A DNA stretch of 33,239 nucleotides from JAISGQ01 sp045604965 (lineage in GTDB: Bacteria > Bacillota > Clostridia > Oscillospirales > Acutalibacteraceae), in NCBI GenBank assembly GCA_045604965.1, contig JAZUPB010000047.1, positions 1-33,239 of the forward strand. Reading direction: 5' to 3'. Of the stretch, positions 13,524 to 22,616 are shown one piece after another (the stretch's first letter is position 1; the number at the start of each line of letters is the position of its first letter). Below the pieces are notes generated by a model that was not told where the DNA came from, did no database searches, and was given only the letters and a program-made list of their open reading frames with translations. The translations under genes and the position numbers were made by a program.

Positions 13524-14744
13524 TTACGCTATCTGAAAAATATAAAACTTAAGATAATCCGTTTCAGGTACATTCCACATTATCGGATGATCAGGTGCCT
13601 GCTGAGATGCCTTGAGCTGTCTTAGATTTACTCCTGCGTCCATTGCCGCTGATCTGAGCATTTCTCTGAAATACTCGTCTGTCATAAAATGGGAACAGGA
13701 ACAGGTTGCAAGTATTCCGCCCTTTGGAAGAAGCTTCATCGCACGCAGATTTATCTCCTTATACCCTTTTATTGCATTATTGAGCGTGGCTCTCGATTTT
13801 GTAAATGCAGGGGGATCAAGAATTATAAAATCATACTCTCCATTTGGCTTCATATTGCTCAGAAGGTCGAATACATTCTCACAGACGAAATTCATATTTT
13901 CCTCAAGTCCGTTGAGTTCTGCGTTTCGTCTTGCCTGCTGTACAGCTTCCTCGGAAATATCAACGGCAGTAACGGAAAGTGCACCGCCCTTTGCGGCATT
14001 AAGTGCAAATGAGCCTGTATGAGTAAAGCAATCGAGCACCTTTTTACCCTTGGCAAGTGCTCCTATATCCGCTCGGTTATACTTCTGATCAAGGAAATAG
14101 CCTGTCTTCTGTCCGTTTTCTATATCCACATAGTAACGTATCCCGTTTTCGGTTATGATTACCTCTGTGCTGTCTCCTTCTTTTATTCCGTTTTCAGTAT
14201 ACCAGCCCTTATACTGCTGCATACCCTCAAGCTCTCGAATCTTTACATCGTTGCGCTCATAGATCGCTGTGACGTTTTCTCCCATATCTGCAAGCTCATT
14301 GAGCAAAGCAGGAAAAATCACTCCTTTTACTTTTTCTGTTCCTAGAGATAGTGTCTGCACAACAAGAACGTTTTCAAAACGGTCAACCGTAAGTCCCGGG
14401 AAATAATCTGCTTCTCCGAAAATCAGTCGGCAGGCATTAAACTGCTCTCCCATTACGGTTTTGCGAAGCTCAAGAGAATGTCTAACCCTGCGTCTCCAGA
14501 AAGCATCGTCAGGAGTCTCGTTTGCATTGCGGCAGAATATGCGCAGGCGTATCTTTGAGTTGCGGTTTATAAATGCCGTCCCCAGATATTTGCCCTTTGC
14601 ATTGACCACATTGACGATATCACCGTCGTTATATGCTATGTCCTCCGCCGCTATTTCGGTATCGTAAACCCACGGATGTCCCTTTGCAAGGGAGTTTTCC
14701 GCTTTCTTTGTTACTGTTACAATCGGATATCCTCTGTCTTTCAT
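13524..14744 (-). CDS. RlmI-like 23S rRNA (cytosine-C5) methyltransferase
   Basis: The 406-residue protein has an N-terminal PUA-type RNA-binding domain (about 8-75), a middle RlmI N-terminal-like region, and a class I AdoMet methyltransferase domain from about 230. VLDCFTHTGSFALNAA is motif I, DPPAF (310-314) motif IV, and ATCSCSHF with C350 the catalytic cysteine. The family methylates C5 of a 23S rRNA cytosine (C1962 in E. coli). It overlaps the end of the upstream gene by four bases, so it is translationally coupled to it, and is the last gene of the copper cluster transcript. Confidence 0.88.
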   Translation of the reverse strand: MKDRGYPIVTVTKKAENSLAKGHPWVYDTEIAAEDIAYNDGDIVNVVNAKGKYLGTAFINRNSKIRLRIFCRNANETPDDAFWRRRVRHSLELRKTVMGEQFNACRLIFGEADYFPGLTVDRFENVLVVQTLSLGTEKVKGVIFPALLNELADMGENVTAIYERNDVKIRELEGMQQYKGWYTENGIKEGDSTEVIITENGIRYYVDIENGQKTGYFLDQKYNRADIGALAKGKKVLDCFTHTGSFALNAAKGGALSVTAVDISEEAVQQARRNAELNGLEENMNFVCENVFDLLSNMKPNGEYDFIILDPPAFTKSRATLNNAIKGYKEINLRAMKLLPKGGILATCSCSHFMTDEYFREMLRSAAMDAGVNLRQLKASQQAPDHPIMWNVPETDYLKFYIFQIA

Positions 14745-15364
14745 TTTGCCGACCCTCTTACTGCTTTATGGATTTTTGCACTGGGTGAATGTCCTGTTTT
14801 TGATGTATATATTTTTGAAACAGCTTCTATATGTTCTTCTCCTGCTGAGAAAATCGCTTTCCCTCCGAGTATACCTATGAAGCTCTTCCCTGTTTTATCG
14901 TTAGCAGTTTCTGCAAACGATAAAAAACGACGCGCAAAATCTCTGATTTTCCAATTCTCATCGCAGCCGCGTACAAGCTTTGCAAAATCACCGCATATAA
15001 GCTTTCGCTCAAAGCCCTTTAGTGAGATGTGCAGTGCTTTCTCTATAGAGTCAGGTTCATCTGATATCTGCCTGATCCTGTATGGCACCTTACACTCTGA
15101 TTGCTCGGCGGCAGATTTTGCCGCCTTTTTCAGTGTTTTTTCATCGACCGTGCTTATTATTGCATGCGTACCAAAAACCGACGGTTCATTTAGTTTTTGC
15201 GCAACAAGCACACTGCGTGCGTCAGCACAGGGAAAGAGTATCTCATCCCACATCAGTCCGTTTTCATCAGTCAAAAGTTCAAACAGCTTCCGCTGAAATA
15301 CGGCACAGGAACGCAGTTCATCTTCATTCGTCGGTTTTTGATATATCAGCTTTGCATTGGTCAT
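14741..15364 (-). CDS. Hypothetical protein, 207 aa
   Basis: I recognise no family. The protein is soluble-looking with no signal peptide or membrane segment, mixed helix and strand, with a basic C-terminus (SPSAKIHKAVRGSAK). It begins two bases after copA ends, its ribosome binding site lies within copA, and it overlaps the rRNA methyltransferase gene by four bases. The tight packing suggests coupled translation, but does not tell whether its role is in copper handling or RNA modification. Confidence 0.75.
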   Translation of the reverse strand: MTNAKLIYQKPTNEDELRSCAVFQRKLFELLTDENGLMWDEILFPCADARSVLVAQKLNEPSVFGTHAIISTVDEKTLKKAAKSAAEQSECKVPYRIRQISDEPDSIEKALHISLKGFERKLICGDFAKLVRGCDENWKIRDFARRFLSFAETANDKTGKSFIGILGGKAIFSAGEEHIEAVSKIYTSKTGHSPSAKIHKAVRGSAK

Positions 15365-15366
15365 AT

Positions 15367-17526
15367 CTATTTATTCCTTCCGGGATCATATCTGCGAAGC
15401 GACAGTGAGTTGGTTACAACACACACTGAGCTCAAAGCCATTGCCGCACCTGCAATAACGGGACTGAATATACCAAATGCAGCAAGGGGAATTCCTATTA
15501 TATTATAGAAAAATGCCCAGAACAGATTCTGTTTTATCTTTCGCATTGTTCTTCTCGCAATAAGCAGTGCTTCGGGAACCGCTGTCAGCTCGCGGCGAAT
15601 AACTGTTACATCGGCTGTCTCTACGGCAATATCGCTTCCGCCTGCCATACCAAAGCCTACGTCAGCCTCGGAAAGCGCGGGGGCATCGTTTATTCCGTCG
15701 CCTACCATTGCAACGATCGATCCTGCGTTTTTGATTTCATTAACAGTTTTCGGCTTATCTTCTGCAGTTACACGGCTTCTGACTTCATTGATACCGAGCT
15801 TGTCTGCGACAAACTCTGCTGCTCTGGCGTTATCACCTGTAAGCATTACAGTCTTTATTTTATTTTTTCTGAGAAGCTCTACTGCTTCTGCCGCTCCATC
15901 ACGAACTGTATCGGCAATTGCAATTATTCCCTTTGCTGCTCTGTTTTCAGCAAATACTACAACTGTTTTGCCCTCTGCCTCAAGCAGTGCAACCTTTTGC
16001 GCATATGCACCTGCATCAACAGCTTCAGGAGAACCGATCTCTATATTTTTACCCTCACACACAGCGGAAACCACACTTCCCGAAGAAGTGAAATCTTCAT
16101 AGTCTGAAAGGGAAATTCCTTTTTCCTGCGCATATTCACAAACAGCCTTTGCAAGAGGATGAGCGCTTGCGCTTTCAACACTTGCTGCAAGTCGTACAAG
16201 CTCTGTTTCGTCCATATCGGTTACCAGCTCAGTAACCGCAGGCTTGCCGTTTGTAAGTGTTCCTGTCTTATCAAATATCACAGCATTTATATCAGCTGCC
16301 CGCTCGATATATTCGCCGCCCTTAAAGAGCACTCCGTGCTTTGCAGCAAGGCCTGTGCCGACCATTACTGCAGTAGGTGTTGCAAGTCCCAAAGAGCAAG
16401 GGCAGGCCACAACCAGAACTGCAACCGCATTGATTATTGCTTCTTCTGCTGAAACTTTGCCGATAAACAGCCATCCAAGAAGCGTAATGACAGCAATTCC
16501 TACGACGCAAGGCACAAATATACCTGCTATTTTATCCGCGAGCCTCTGAACAGGTGCCTTTGAGGTCTGTGCTTTTTCAACTATTGCAATTATCCTTGAA
16601 AGCACAGTATCTGCACCTATTTTTTCTATCTCTACCTTTATTACTCCACCGGTACATATTGTTGCTCCTGTGACGTTCTCTCCAACAGTGCGAAGAACAG
16701 GCATATTTTCACCTGTAAGCATAGATTCGTCAATGCTTGCACTGCCCTCAGTTACAACTCCGTCAGAGGGGATTTTCTCTCCCTCGCGAACCAGTGCTGT
16801 ATCTCCGACTTTCAGATCGTTTATATCTATTTCAACTGTTTCTCCATTGCGTATTACTCTGACTTTATCCGCCTTGAGTGCAAGAAGTGAAGAAACGGCT
16901 TCATTTGTGCGGCGCTTTGCTCTGCCCTCCAGAAATTTGCCCAACAGCACAAGAGTTATTACAACCGCCGAGGACTCAAAATACATTCCGTGCATACCGT
17001 GTATCTTTCCGTTTATAAGATTGTATACACTGAGGGCATATGCCGCTGTGGTTCCTAGGGCCACAAGCACATCCATATTTGCATACCCGTGTCTGAGTGC
17101 TTTGAATGCGCCTGCATAAAAACGACGTCCGATAATAAACTGTACCGGAGTCGCAAGAACAAGCTGCAGCCAGGGATTGTGAAGTAATGCAACTATTTTG
17201 TTATCGTGTCCGAAAACAAAATACAACACCATACCCACAAGCATCGGTGCAGACAATATTATTGCAATTATGAGCTCTGCAAGAGCCATTTTTTGCTTTT
17301 TTTCGTCATTGTTCTTTTCTGTTTCGTCTATTACAGTAAAGCCTGCGTTCTCTATTGCCGCTGTCAGCTTTTCGATTTCACCATCGTAGCCTGTAATTAT
17401 TGTTGCGCCTGATGCGAGATTCACGCTGACTGATTCACAGCCCTGTTTTTTTAGTACTCTTTCAACACGCGCCGAGCAGGCTGCACAGCTCATTCCGCCA
17501 ACTTTGAGCCTTATCTGTTTTGCCAT
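15367..17526 (-). CDS. copA: Copper-translocating P1B-type ATPase
   Basis: The 719-residue protein pumps Cu(I) out of the cell. One N-terminal heavy-metal domain carries GMSCAAC (C14, C17). The membrane motif C375-P-C377, YN (674-675) and MxxSS (696-700) are the Cu(I)-type transport residues. Soluble domains carry TGE (271-273), D419-KTGTLT as phosphorylation site, H456-P457 in the nucleotide domain, and GDGINDAP (609). It follows the chaperone gene by 18 bp. No CsoR or CopY gene is present here, so the regulator must be elsewhere or absent. Confidence 0.96.
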   Translation of the reverse strand: MAKQIRLKVGGMSCAACSARVERVLKKQGCESVSVNLASGATIITGYDGEIEKLTAAIENAGFTVIDETEKNNDEKKQKMALAELIIAIILSAPMLVGMVLYFVFGHDNKIVALLHNPWLQLVLATPVQFIIGRRFYAGAFKALRHGYANMDVLVALGTTAAYALSVYNLINGKIHGMHGMYFESSAVVITLVLLGKFLEGRAKRRTNEAVSSLLALKADKVRVIRNGETVEIDINDLKVGDTALVREGEKIPSDGVVTEGSASIDESMLTGENMPVLRTVGENVTGATICTGGVIKVEIEKIGADTVLSRIIAIVEKAQTSKAPVQRLADKIAGIFVPCVVGIAVITLLGWLFIGKVSAEEAIINAVAVLVVACPCSLGLATPTAVMVGTGLAAKHGVLFKGGEYIERAADINAVIFDKTGTLTNGKPAVTELVTDMDETELVRLAASVESASAHPLAKAVCEYAQEKGISLSDYEDFTSSGSVVSAVCEGKNIEIGSPEAVDAGAYAQKVALLEAEGKTVVVFAENRAAKGIIAIADTVRDGAAEAVELLRKNKIKTVMLTGDNARAAEFVADKLGINEVRSRVTAEDKPKTVNEIKNAGSIVAMVGDGINDAPALSEADVGFGMAGGSDIAVETADVTVIRRELTAVPEALLIARRTMRKIKQNLFWAFFYNIIGIPLAAFGIFSPVIAGAAMALSSVCVVTNSLSLRRYDPGRNK

Positions 17527-17544
17527 TTTACTGATATTCCTTTC

Positions 17545-17754
17545 TTATGCTTCAGATGCATCAAAACCGAGTGCTTCGATCTTCTCTATAATGGATGCTG
17601 CTGTGACGGATTCGTCAAACATTGCTTCTGCAGTCTTGTTTTCAAGAGATGCTTTTGCATTTTCTCCTCCTGCTGCAATCAGTGTCTTTTCTACATTCGC
17701 TGTGCAGTGTCCGCAGGCCATTCCCTCAACGTTAAGCTTAATAAGTTTTTTCAT
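17545..17754 (-). CDS. copZ: CopZ-like copper chaperone
   Basis: The 69-residue protein is a single heavy-metal-associated domain with the metal site GMACGHC near residues 11-17. It would carry Cu(I) to the ATPase encoded 18 bp downstream. The C-terminal EKIEALGFDASEA matches the last helix of the domain. It is first in the leftward cluster behind a good promoter. A mercury or generic HMA chaperone is possible, but the pairing with a CPC ATPase favours copper. Confidence 0.88.
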   Translation of the reverse strand: MKKLIKLNVEGMACGHCTANVEKTLIAAGGENAKASLENKTAEAMFDESVTAASIIEKIEALGFDASEA

Positions 17755-17817
17755 TGTGTATTATCTCCTTTTTCACATTTCGGATGCCTTTTGAATATTG
17801 TATAACAGGACACCGAG

Positions 17818-17846
17818 TATATACATATACTAACACATTCTTCCAA
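17818..17846 (-). promoter_or_regulatory. Promoter of the copper cluster
   Basis: On the minus strand TTGGAA (17841-17846) and TATATA (17818-17823) are 17 bp apart, about 65 bp upstream of the chaperone start. I see no clear CopY or CsoR operator. Confidence 0.6.
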
Positions 17847-17900
17847 AATAGTAAATAGAACACTATATTTTGTACAGATTGTTAATATTTCAAAAAAAGA

Positions 17901-17929
17901 ATGACAAGATGTTTTAGTTATGATATAAT
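17901..17929 (+). promoter_or_regulatory. Promoter of glmS
   Basis: ATGACA (17901-17906) and TATAAT (17924-17929) with a 17-bp spacer lie upstream of the glmS ribozyme. Confidence 0.8.
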
Positions 17930-18000
17930 CCTTGCATACGTTAGAGCTTTGTGCTCCAACGAATACAGAAGGGAGGCAATATTTTATATCTTTTATATAA

Positions 18001-18150
18001 GCGCCTGGACCGCAGTCGTCTTAACTGCGGTTGACGAGGAAGAGGGTTATCGAATTTTCGGCGGATGCCCTCCGGCGCCCTCCGGCACAGTGCCGCAAGT
18101 ACGCGTTTAAAGACACAGAGAGATCTGCCAACAAAGGCGCGTACATTGCC
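18001..18150 (+). ncRNA. glmS ribozyme-riboswitch
   Basis: The leader has the conserved ribozyme core: AGCGCCTGGACCGCAG at the 5' end, CTGCGGTTGACGAGGAAGAG, GGTTATCGAATTTTCGGCGG and ATGCCCTCCGGC, followed by the GTACGCG/CGCGTAC stem. Self-cleavage is expected between A18000 and G18001. Glucosamine-6-phosphate acts as cofactor, so cleavage lowers glmS mRNA when product is abundant. The 3' boundary is approximate. A hairpin with AAGCT/AGCTT arms and TGTTTTG (18168-18200) lies between it and the start codon. Confidence 0.95.
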
Positions 18151-18227
18151 GGATATTATTAATCTGATAAGCTCCCCTCTTTTAGTGGGAAGCTTTGTTT
18201 TGATGATTTTTTGGAGGTTTTTTATTA

Positions 18228-20042
18228 ATGTGTGGTATTGTTGGATACATCGGCAAAAGCAATTCTGCCGATATCCTTGTTGAAGGCTTGAAAAAGCTTG
18301 AGTACCGCGGATATGATTCTGCAGGTATTTCTGTATTTGAAGACGGTAAGATCGTTACTGTCAAATCCAAAGGCCGTATGGCTGACCTTGAAAACAAAAT
18401 GAACGAAACTCATTCACCCAAAGGCAATCTGGGCATCGGTCACACCCGTTGGGCTACTCACGGTGAACCCTCTGATGTGAACAGCCATCCCCACGCCTGC
18501 GGACGCGTCACTCTCGTTCATAACGGTATTATTGAAAACTATGCTCACCTCAAGGCACAGCTTATTGAGGAAGGTCATATTTTTGCTTCCGCTACAGACA
18601 CAGAGGTTGCAGCTCACCTTATCGACAAGTATTATAACGGTGATCCTGTAGAAGCAATATTCAAGGCTCTGGCTGAAATCAGAGGCTCTTATGCTTTTGG
18701 AATCTTATTTTCCGATATTCCTGACACTCTTTATGCAGTCCGCAAGGACAGTCCGCTGATCGTCGGACTTGGAGATGGCGAGAATTTTATCGCTTCAGAT
18801 ATCCCTGCAATTCTTTCCCATACAAACAAGTATTATCTGCTTGACACAAATGAGCTTGCAATAATCACAGGCGACGATGTCAAGCTTCTTGATTCCAACC
18901 GCAATCCTATCGAAAAAGAAATTTTCACAGCTACTTGGGATGTTTCTGCTGCAGAAAAGGGCGGTCACCCCCACTTTATGATCAAGGAGATACACGAGCA
19001 GCCCAAGGCTCTTGCTGATACCATCGTACCTCGTATGGCCAACGGCATTTCCAAAATATTTGAAAACGAAATGCCCAACTGCTCTGAAATCGATCATCTT
19101 TACATAGTTGCCTGCGGAAGTGCTATGCACGCAGGTATGGTCGGCAAGCATATCATTGAAGAGCTTGCACACATCCCAGTTCAGGTTGAAATTGCATCTG
19201 AATTCAGATACGAGAACCTTGTGTTCCGCAAGGGCGATGCTGTAGTACTTATCTCCCAGAGCGGTGAGACTGCCGATACTCTGGCAGCACTCAGAATAGC
19301 AAAAGAGAACGGTATCCCCACCATCGCTATCGTAAACGTTGTCGGTTCGTCTATTGCCCGTGAGGCTGATATCGTTCTTTACACTTGGGCAGGTCCGGAA
19401 ATCGCTGTTGCAACTACAAAAGCATACACCTGTCAGGTTGCTGTACTTCTTATGATGGCTCTTCGTCTGGCCAGCGACAGAAAGACCTGCGATGAAGCTA
19501 AGCTCAAGAGATGTGCTGATGCACTGATTGCACTCCCCGAGGATATCAAAGCTATAATCGACCGTGAGGAAGAATTCAAAAAGCTTGCTTATGATTACAA
19601 GGACAACGAGAATCTCTTCTTTATCGGAAGAGGCGTTGACTGCGCACTCTGCTGGGAAGCTTCCATCAAACTCAAGGAAATATCCTATATCCATTCCGAA
19701 GCTTATGCTGCAGGCGAACTCAAGCACGGTACAATTTCTCTTATCGAGCCCGGCAGACCTGTTATTGCTATTGCATCCTGCGACGAGCTCTTTGAGAAAA
19801 CTGTCAGCAACGCAAAGGAAGTCAAGGCTCGCGGTGCAAATGTTATTCTTCTGACCAGAGAAGGCCAGGAGGTCGATAAGACTGTTTACGATAATCTTAT
19901 CGAGATACCCGCTCTTGATCCATTCGTTCGTGCTGTCGGCGCTATTATCCCTCTTCAGATCTTCGCATATCACGTATCTGTTGCACGAGGTCTGGATGTT
20001 GATAAGCCCCGAAATCTCGCAAAATCTGTTACTGTAGAGTAA
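18228..20042 (+). CDS. glmS: Glutamine-fructose-6-phosphate aminotransferase
   Basis: The 604-residue enzyme makes glucosamine-6-phosphate from fructose-6-phosphate and glutamine, the entry to peptidoglycan amino sugars. MCGIVGYIG gives the N-terminal nucleophile cysteine of the glutaminase domain (about 1-240). Two SIS domains follow, with VACGSAMHAG and ISQSGETADT in the first and FIGRGVDCALCWE in the second. The end DKPRNLAKSVTVE is characteristic. TTGGAGG lies upstream of the ATG, and the ribozyme in its leader gives product-dependent control. Confidence 0.98.
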   Translation: MCGIVGYIGKSNSADILVEGLKKLEYRGYDSAGISVFEDGKIVTVKSKGRMADLENKMNETHSPKGNLGIGHTRWATHGEPSDVNSHPHACGRVTLVHNGIIENYAHLKAQLIEEGHIFASATDTEVAAHLIDKYYNGDPVEAIFKALAEIRGSYAFGILFSDIPDTLYAVRKDSPLIVGLGDGENFIASDIPAILSHTNKYYLLDTNELAIITGDDVKLLDSNRNPIEKEIFTATWDVSAAEKGGHPHFMIKEIHEQPKALADTIVPRMANGISKIFENEMPNCSEIDHLYIVACGSAMHAGMVGKHIIEELAHIPVQVEIASEFRYENLVFRKGDAVVLISQSGETADTLAALRIAKENGIPTIAIVNVVGSSIAREADIVLYTWAGPEIAVATTKAYTCQVAVLLMMALRLASDRKTCDEAKLKRCADALIALPEDIKAIIDREEEFKKLAYDYKDNENLFFIGRGVDCALCWEASIKLKEISYIHSEAYAAGELKHGTISLIEPGRPVIAIASCDELFEKTVSNAKEVKARGANVILLTREGQEVDKTVYDNLIEIPALDPFVRAVGAIIPLQIFAYHVSVARGLDVDKPRNLAKSVTVE

Positions 20043-20050
20043 AGGAGATT

Positions 20051-20124
20051 CTTAAGGGCTCTGCCCTTAAGCAGGGTTAGGTGACAGCGTCCCTTATAGG
20101 GTTTTAAGGGGCAACGCTCCTTAA
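20051..20124. repeat. Intergenic palindrome cluster after glmS
   Basis: CTTAAGGGC-TCT-GCCCTTAAG (20051-20071) and TTAAGGGGC-AAC-GCTCCTTAA (20104-20124, one G.T pair) are two related hairpins. Similar GGGCTCTGCCC and GAGGGGCTGCGCCCCTC hairpins occur at 30155-30247. They look like members of an interspersed palindrome family. Confidence 0.7.
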
Positions 20125-20138
20125 CTGATTATACTATT

Positions 20139-20170
20139 AAAGCATCGGGCATTGCCCGAGGCTTTTTATT
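20139..20170 (+). terminator. Terminator of glmS
   Basis: AGC-AT-CGGGC-ATT-GCCCG-AG-GCT forms an interrupted stem followed by TTTTTATT. It lies between convergent glmS and rsmE. Confidence 0.82.
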
Positions 20171-20191
20171 CACACACGTTTTTTGAACAAA

Positions 20192-20923
20192 TCATTTATC
20201 CATATTGCCTGTTTCATACATTACAGCTGTAACAGCAGCAATAGCTGCTGTTTCTGTACGCAGAATGCGCTTTCCCAGCGTGGCAATCTTTGCGCCTGCA
20301 TCAGTAAGCTCTTTTATTTCATTTTCTGCTATACCGCCCTCAGGTCCAATAACAACAGCTATATCCTTTGCATCGCCTATAAATGTTCTAAGCGGTTCAC
20401 CGCCTGCTTCGTAACAGGTGATTGCAAGCTCGTGCTGTTTTATACGATTTATCAGTTCTTTCCAGGTTATCATATCGGAGACCTGCGGAATAATACCTCT
20501 TCCGCTCTGCTTTGCCGCCTCCAGCGCGTGACGCTGAAGTCTTGCAGACTTTTTTGCTGCGCTTTTTTCATCGGGGCGTGCTATCGACCGCGACATAACA
20601 ACAGGTACTATATTCGTTACTCCAAGCTCTACTGCTTTTTCTGTTATAAATTCAAGCTTATCTGACTTAGGATACCCCTGATAAAGAGTTACCTTGCAGT
20701 CGGGTTCGCTTTCAGTGGGTTCTGTGTTGTTTATTTCAAGCACTACGGTATTATCCGAAAAACAGCCGATAACGCAATGATAGTCCGTACCCTCGCAGTC
20801 GCAAAGCACCAACGACTCTCCGACTCTCATTCTCAGGGACCTCGAAATATGTACGGCATCTTCTCCATCGATCACTGCTGTTTTCTCGTTTATCTTACTT
20901 TTATCTACAAAGAATCTAGGCAA
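20192..20923 (-). CDS. rsmE: 16S rRNA (uracil-1498-N3)-methyltransferase RsmE
   Basis: The start is placed at a TTG (20923), because the family normally begins (M)PRFFV and AGAGGAGA lies seven bases upstream. An ATG at 20962 would add a basic stretch and overlap lgt by 47 bases. The 243-residue product has the N-terminal PUA-like domain and a SPOUT methyltransferase domain. The AdoMet-binding knot is visible as VVIGPEGGIAENEI and LGKRILRTETA. It methylates N3 of U1498 in 16S rRNA. It overlaps the lgt stop by eight bases and is last of a three-gene leftward unit. Confidence 0.93.
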   Translation of the reverse strand: MPRFFVDKSKINEKTAVIDGEDAVHISRSLRMRVGESLVLCDCEGTDYHCVIGCFSDNTVVLEINNTEPTESEPDCKVTLYQGYPKSDKLEFITEKAVELGVTNIVPVVMSRSIARPDEKSAAKKSARLQRHALEAAKQSGRGIIPQVSDMITWKELINRIKQHELAITCYEAGGEPLRTFIGDAKDIAVVIGPEGGIAENEIKELTDAGAKIATLGKRILRTETAAIAAVTAVMYETGNMDK

Positions 20924-21728
20924 GCTCTGTCTCCTCTTTCTTTTTTCTTCCGATCTTTTCACCTATACCGCAGAGAAGCATAATTCCAACGGGAATTATT
21001 ACTGCAATGCTTATCCACTGGGATGTTGAGAAGAACAGAAATGCTCCTCTGATCTCGTCGTCACGCAGAAATTCAAGAAAAAATCTGAAAACACCGTAAC
21101 ACACCATATATAGTCCTGTATGACTGCCTCTTCTACGCGACTTTTTCGCGTAAATCAAAAGCGCTGCACAAAGCAGAATATTAAAAACCGCCTCAATAAG
21201 CTGGGTTGGGATCACTTTTTCTGTCAGCGAGACTCCTGTTATAGCATTTTTAAATATCATACCAAACTGTTCAGACTCTCTTCCATAGCAGCATCCGGCA
21301 CAGAAGCACCCTAATCTGCCGAATGCGTGAGCAAGAGGCAGGCTAGGTATCGCTGCATCAAAATAATCTATAATATTCAACTTAAATGCTCGGCAATAAC
21401 CCATTAATCCAAGTGCACCGCCGATAAATCCGCCGTAAAAGACCAGTCCGCTTCCTGACAAGTTTTTAAAATATTCTACAGGATCGTTTATAAGCAAAGA
21501 AAAATTGCCGCAGTAAACGTCAAATTCCGTCATCAGAAAAAGTATCTTTGCTCCTATGATGGAGCTTATAAACACTATCATGGCTGCGGCAAACATATCA
21601 ATTCTCGATACCTTCGAGTTCCTTCCGGCACGATATACAGCCAACACAACCGCCAGGATAAGTCCAAGTATTATCATAGTGCCGTACATCGGTATCTTTA
21701 AGCCTAGAATGTGGATATATGGGAGCAT
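20916..21728 (-). CDS. lgt: Prolipoprotein diacylglyceryl transferase
   Basis: The 270-residue membrane protein transfers diacylglycerol from phosphatidylglycerol to the lipobox cysteine of prolipoproteins. It has about seven hydrophobic segments, the FYGGFIGGALG loop, and the signature region HAFGRLGCFCAGCCYG, the counterpart of the GRLGNFINGE motif, here unusually cysteine-rich. A C-terminal RFFLEFLRDDE matches the family's last essential arginine region. The tail is basic and charged. The gene follows the membrane-protein gene by 19 bp and overlaps rsmE. Confidence 0.95.
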   Translation of the reverse strand: MLPYIHILGLKIPMYGTMIILGLILAVVLAVYRAGRNSKVSRIDMFAAAMIVFISSIIGAKILFLMTEFDVYCGNFSLLINDPVEYFKNLSGSGLVFYGGFIGGALGLMGYCRAFKLNIIDYFDAAIPSLPLAHAFGRLGCFCAGCCYGRESEQFGMIFKNAITGVSLTEKVIPTQLIEAVFNILLCAALLIYAKKSRRRGSHTGLYMVCYGVFRFFLEFLRDDEIRGAFLFFSTSQWISIAVIIPVGIMLLCGIGEKIGRKKKEETELA

Positions 21729-21747
21729 CCGGATTCAACTCCTGAAA

Positions 21748-22212
21748 TCAGTTATTCAGCCAAGGAAGCTTCTCCTTGATTGAATTGGTTATGTCATTTG
21801 CGATAGGATCAACGTATTCTGTCTTTGCTTCGTCCACAAACTGGTCAACGCAGACACATGCCACTGTTACCGAGCAAACCACAAACACCGCTATTATCGC
21901 AAATACAAGAGCCATTATAGACATTACGCCGCTGCGCTTTGCCTTTGCGGCTATCGCAAATACAAGAGCAAGGCCTGCAGGGATAAGGATAAGGAACTTC
22001 AGGTGCATAACCATATCCAGCAGATACACTGCTCCTACGCTGCAGATTATTGAAAGAATCGAAAAGATGATATATGCAGGCATATCTTCCTTTCTGCCTC
22101 TTCTTTTTTCTGCCGCACGACCTTCCGGCGTTCTTACAACACATACCGTTTCTTTGTAATGATCTATCTGTGTGTTGTCCATATTGTCTCTTACTTTCAG
22201 CTGCTTGCTCAT
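21748..22212 (-). CDS. Hypothetical membrane protein, 154 aa
   Basis: Residues 1-43 are charged and soluble, with a basic patch (RAAEKRRGRKED). Three hydrophobic segments follow (about 45-65, 70-88 and 96-120), then an acidic, helical C-terminal region (ending SIKEKLPWLNN). No family is recognised. It is first of the leftward unit with lgt and rsmE and has its own consensus-like promoter. Confidence 0.8.
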   Translation of the reverse strand: MSKQLKVRDNMDNTQIDHYKETVCVVRTPEGRAAEKRRGRKEDMPAYIIFSILSIICSVGAVYLLDMVMHLKFLILIPAGLALVFAIAAKAKRSGVMSIMALVFAIIAVFVVCSVTVACVCVDQFVDEAKTEYVDPIANDITNSIKEKLPWLNN

Positions 22213-22252
22213 TTCAACACCACTTTCATTAATTAAGATATATTATAAAATT

Positions 22253-22281
22253 ATATTATCATTATTCCCCTTTTGTGTCAA
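22253..22281 (-). promoter_or_regulatory. Promoter of the membrane protein-lgt-rsmE unit
   Basis: On the minus strand TTGACA (22276-22281) and TAATAT (22253-22258) are 17 bp apart, 40 bp upstream of the first gene. Confidence 0.7.
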
Positions 22282-22336
22282 GGAAGTTGACATTATGCCT
22301 CAGCATTTGCAGAAGGTTAATATTGATTAATAAAAT

Positions 22337-22369
22337 AAAAACTCCTGAAACCGAAGTTTCAGGAGTTTT

Positions 22370-22370
<1 letters not shown>
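22337..22370 (-). terminator. Terminator after the tRNA-Asp-tRNA-Thr pair
   Basis: A perfect 15-bp stem (22337-22351 with 22356-22370, loop CGAA) with A/T tracts at both feet adjoins the 3' end of tRNA-Thr. Confidence 0.9.
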
Positions 22371-22445
<75 letters not shown>

Positions 22446-22450
22446 AAATA

Positions 22451-22527
22451 TGGCGACCCAGAACGGACTCGAACCGTCGACCTCTAGCGTGACAGGCTAG
22501 CGTTCTAACCAGCTGAACTACTGGGCC
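22451..22527 (-). tRNA. tRNA-Asp (GTC)
   Basis: A 77-nt cloverleaf with encoded CCA has anticodon loop CTGTCAC on a CTAGC/GCTAG stem and acceptor stem GGCCCAG/CTGGGTC. It is five bases upstream of tRNA-Thr and they share a promoter. Confidence 0.96.
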
Positions 22528-22570
22528 GTAAGCCCGTCGTCAGAAGTTTATTGCCTCAAGCGACTCCGTT

Positions 22571-22599
22571 ATTATATATGGGTATTCGCCAAATGTCAA
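22571..22599 (-). promoter_or_regulatory. Promoter of the tRNA pair
   Basis: Perfect consensus TTGACA (22594-22599) and TATAAT (22571-22576) with 17 bp between, on the minus strand. Confidence 0.9.
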
Positions 22600-22616
22600 G
22601 TATTATTTTGCTTTTT

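Noticed and set aside
18795..19973. A 392-codon minus-strand frame opposite glmS
   Set aside because: It is an antisense shadow of glmS; its sequence is of low-complexity shadow type and matches no family I know.
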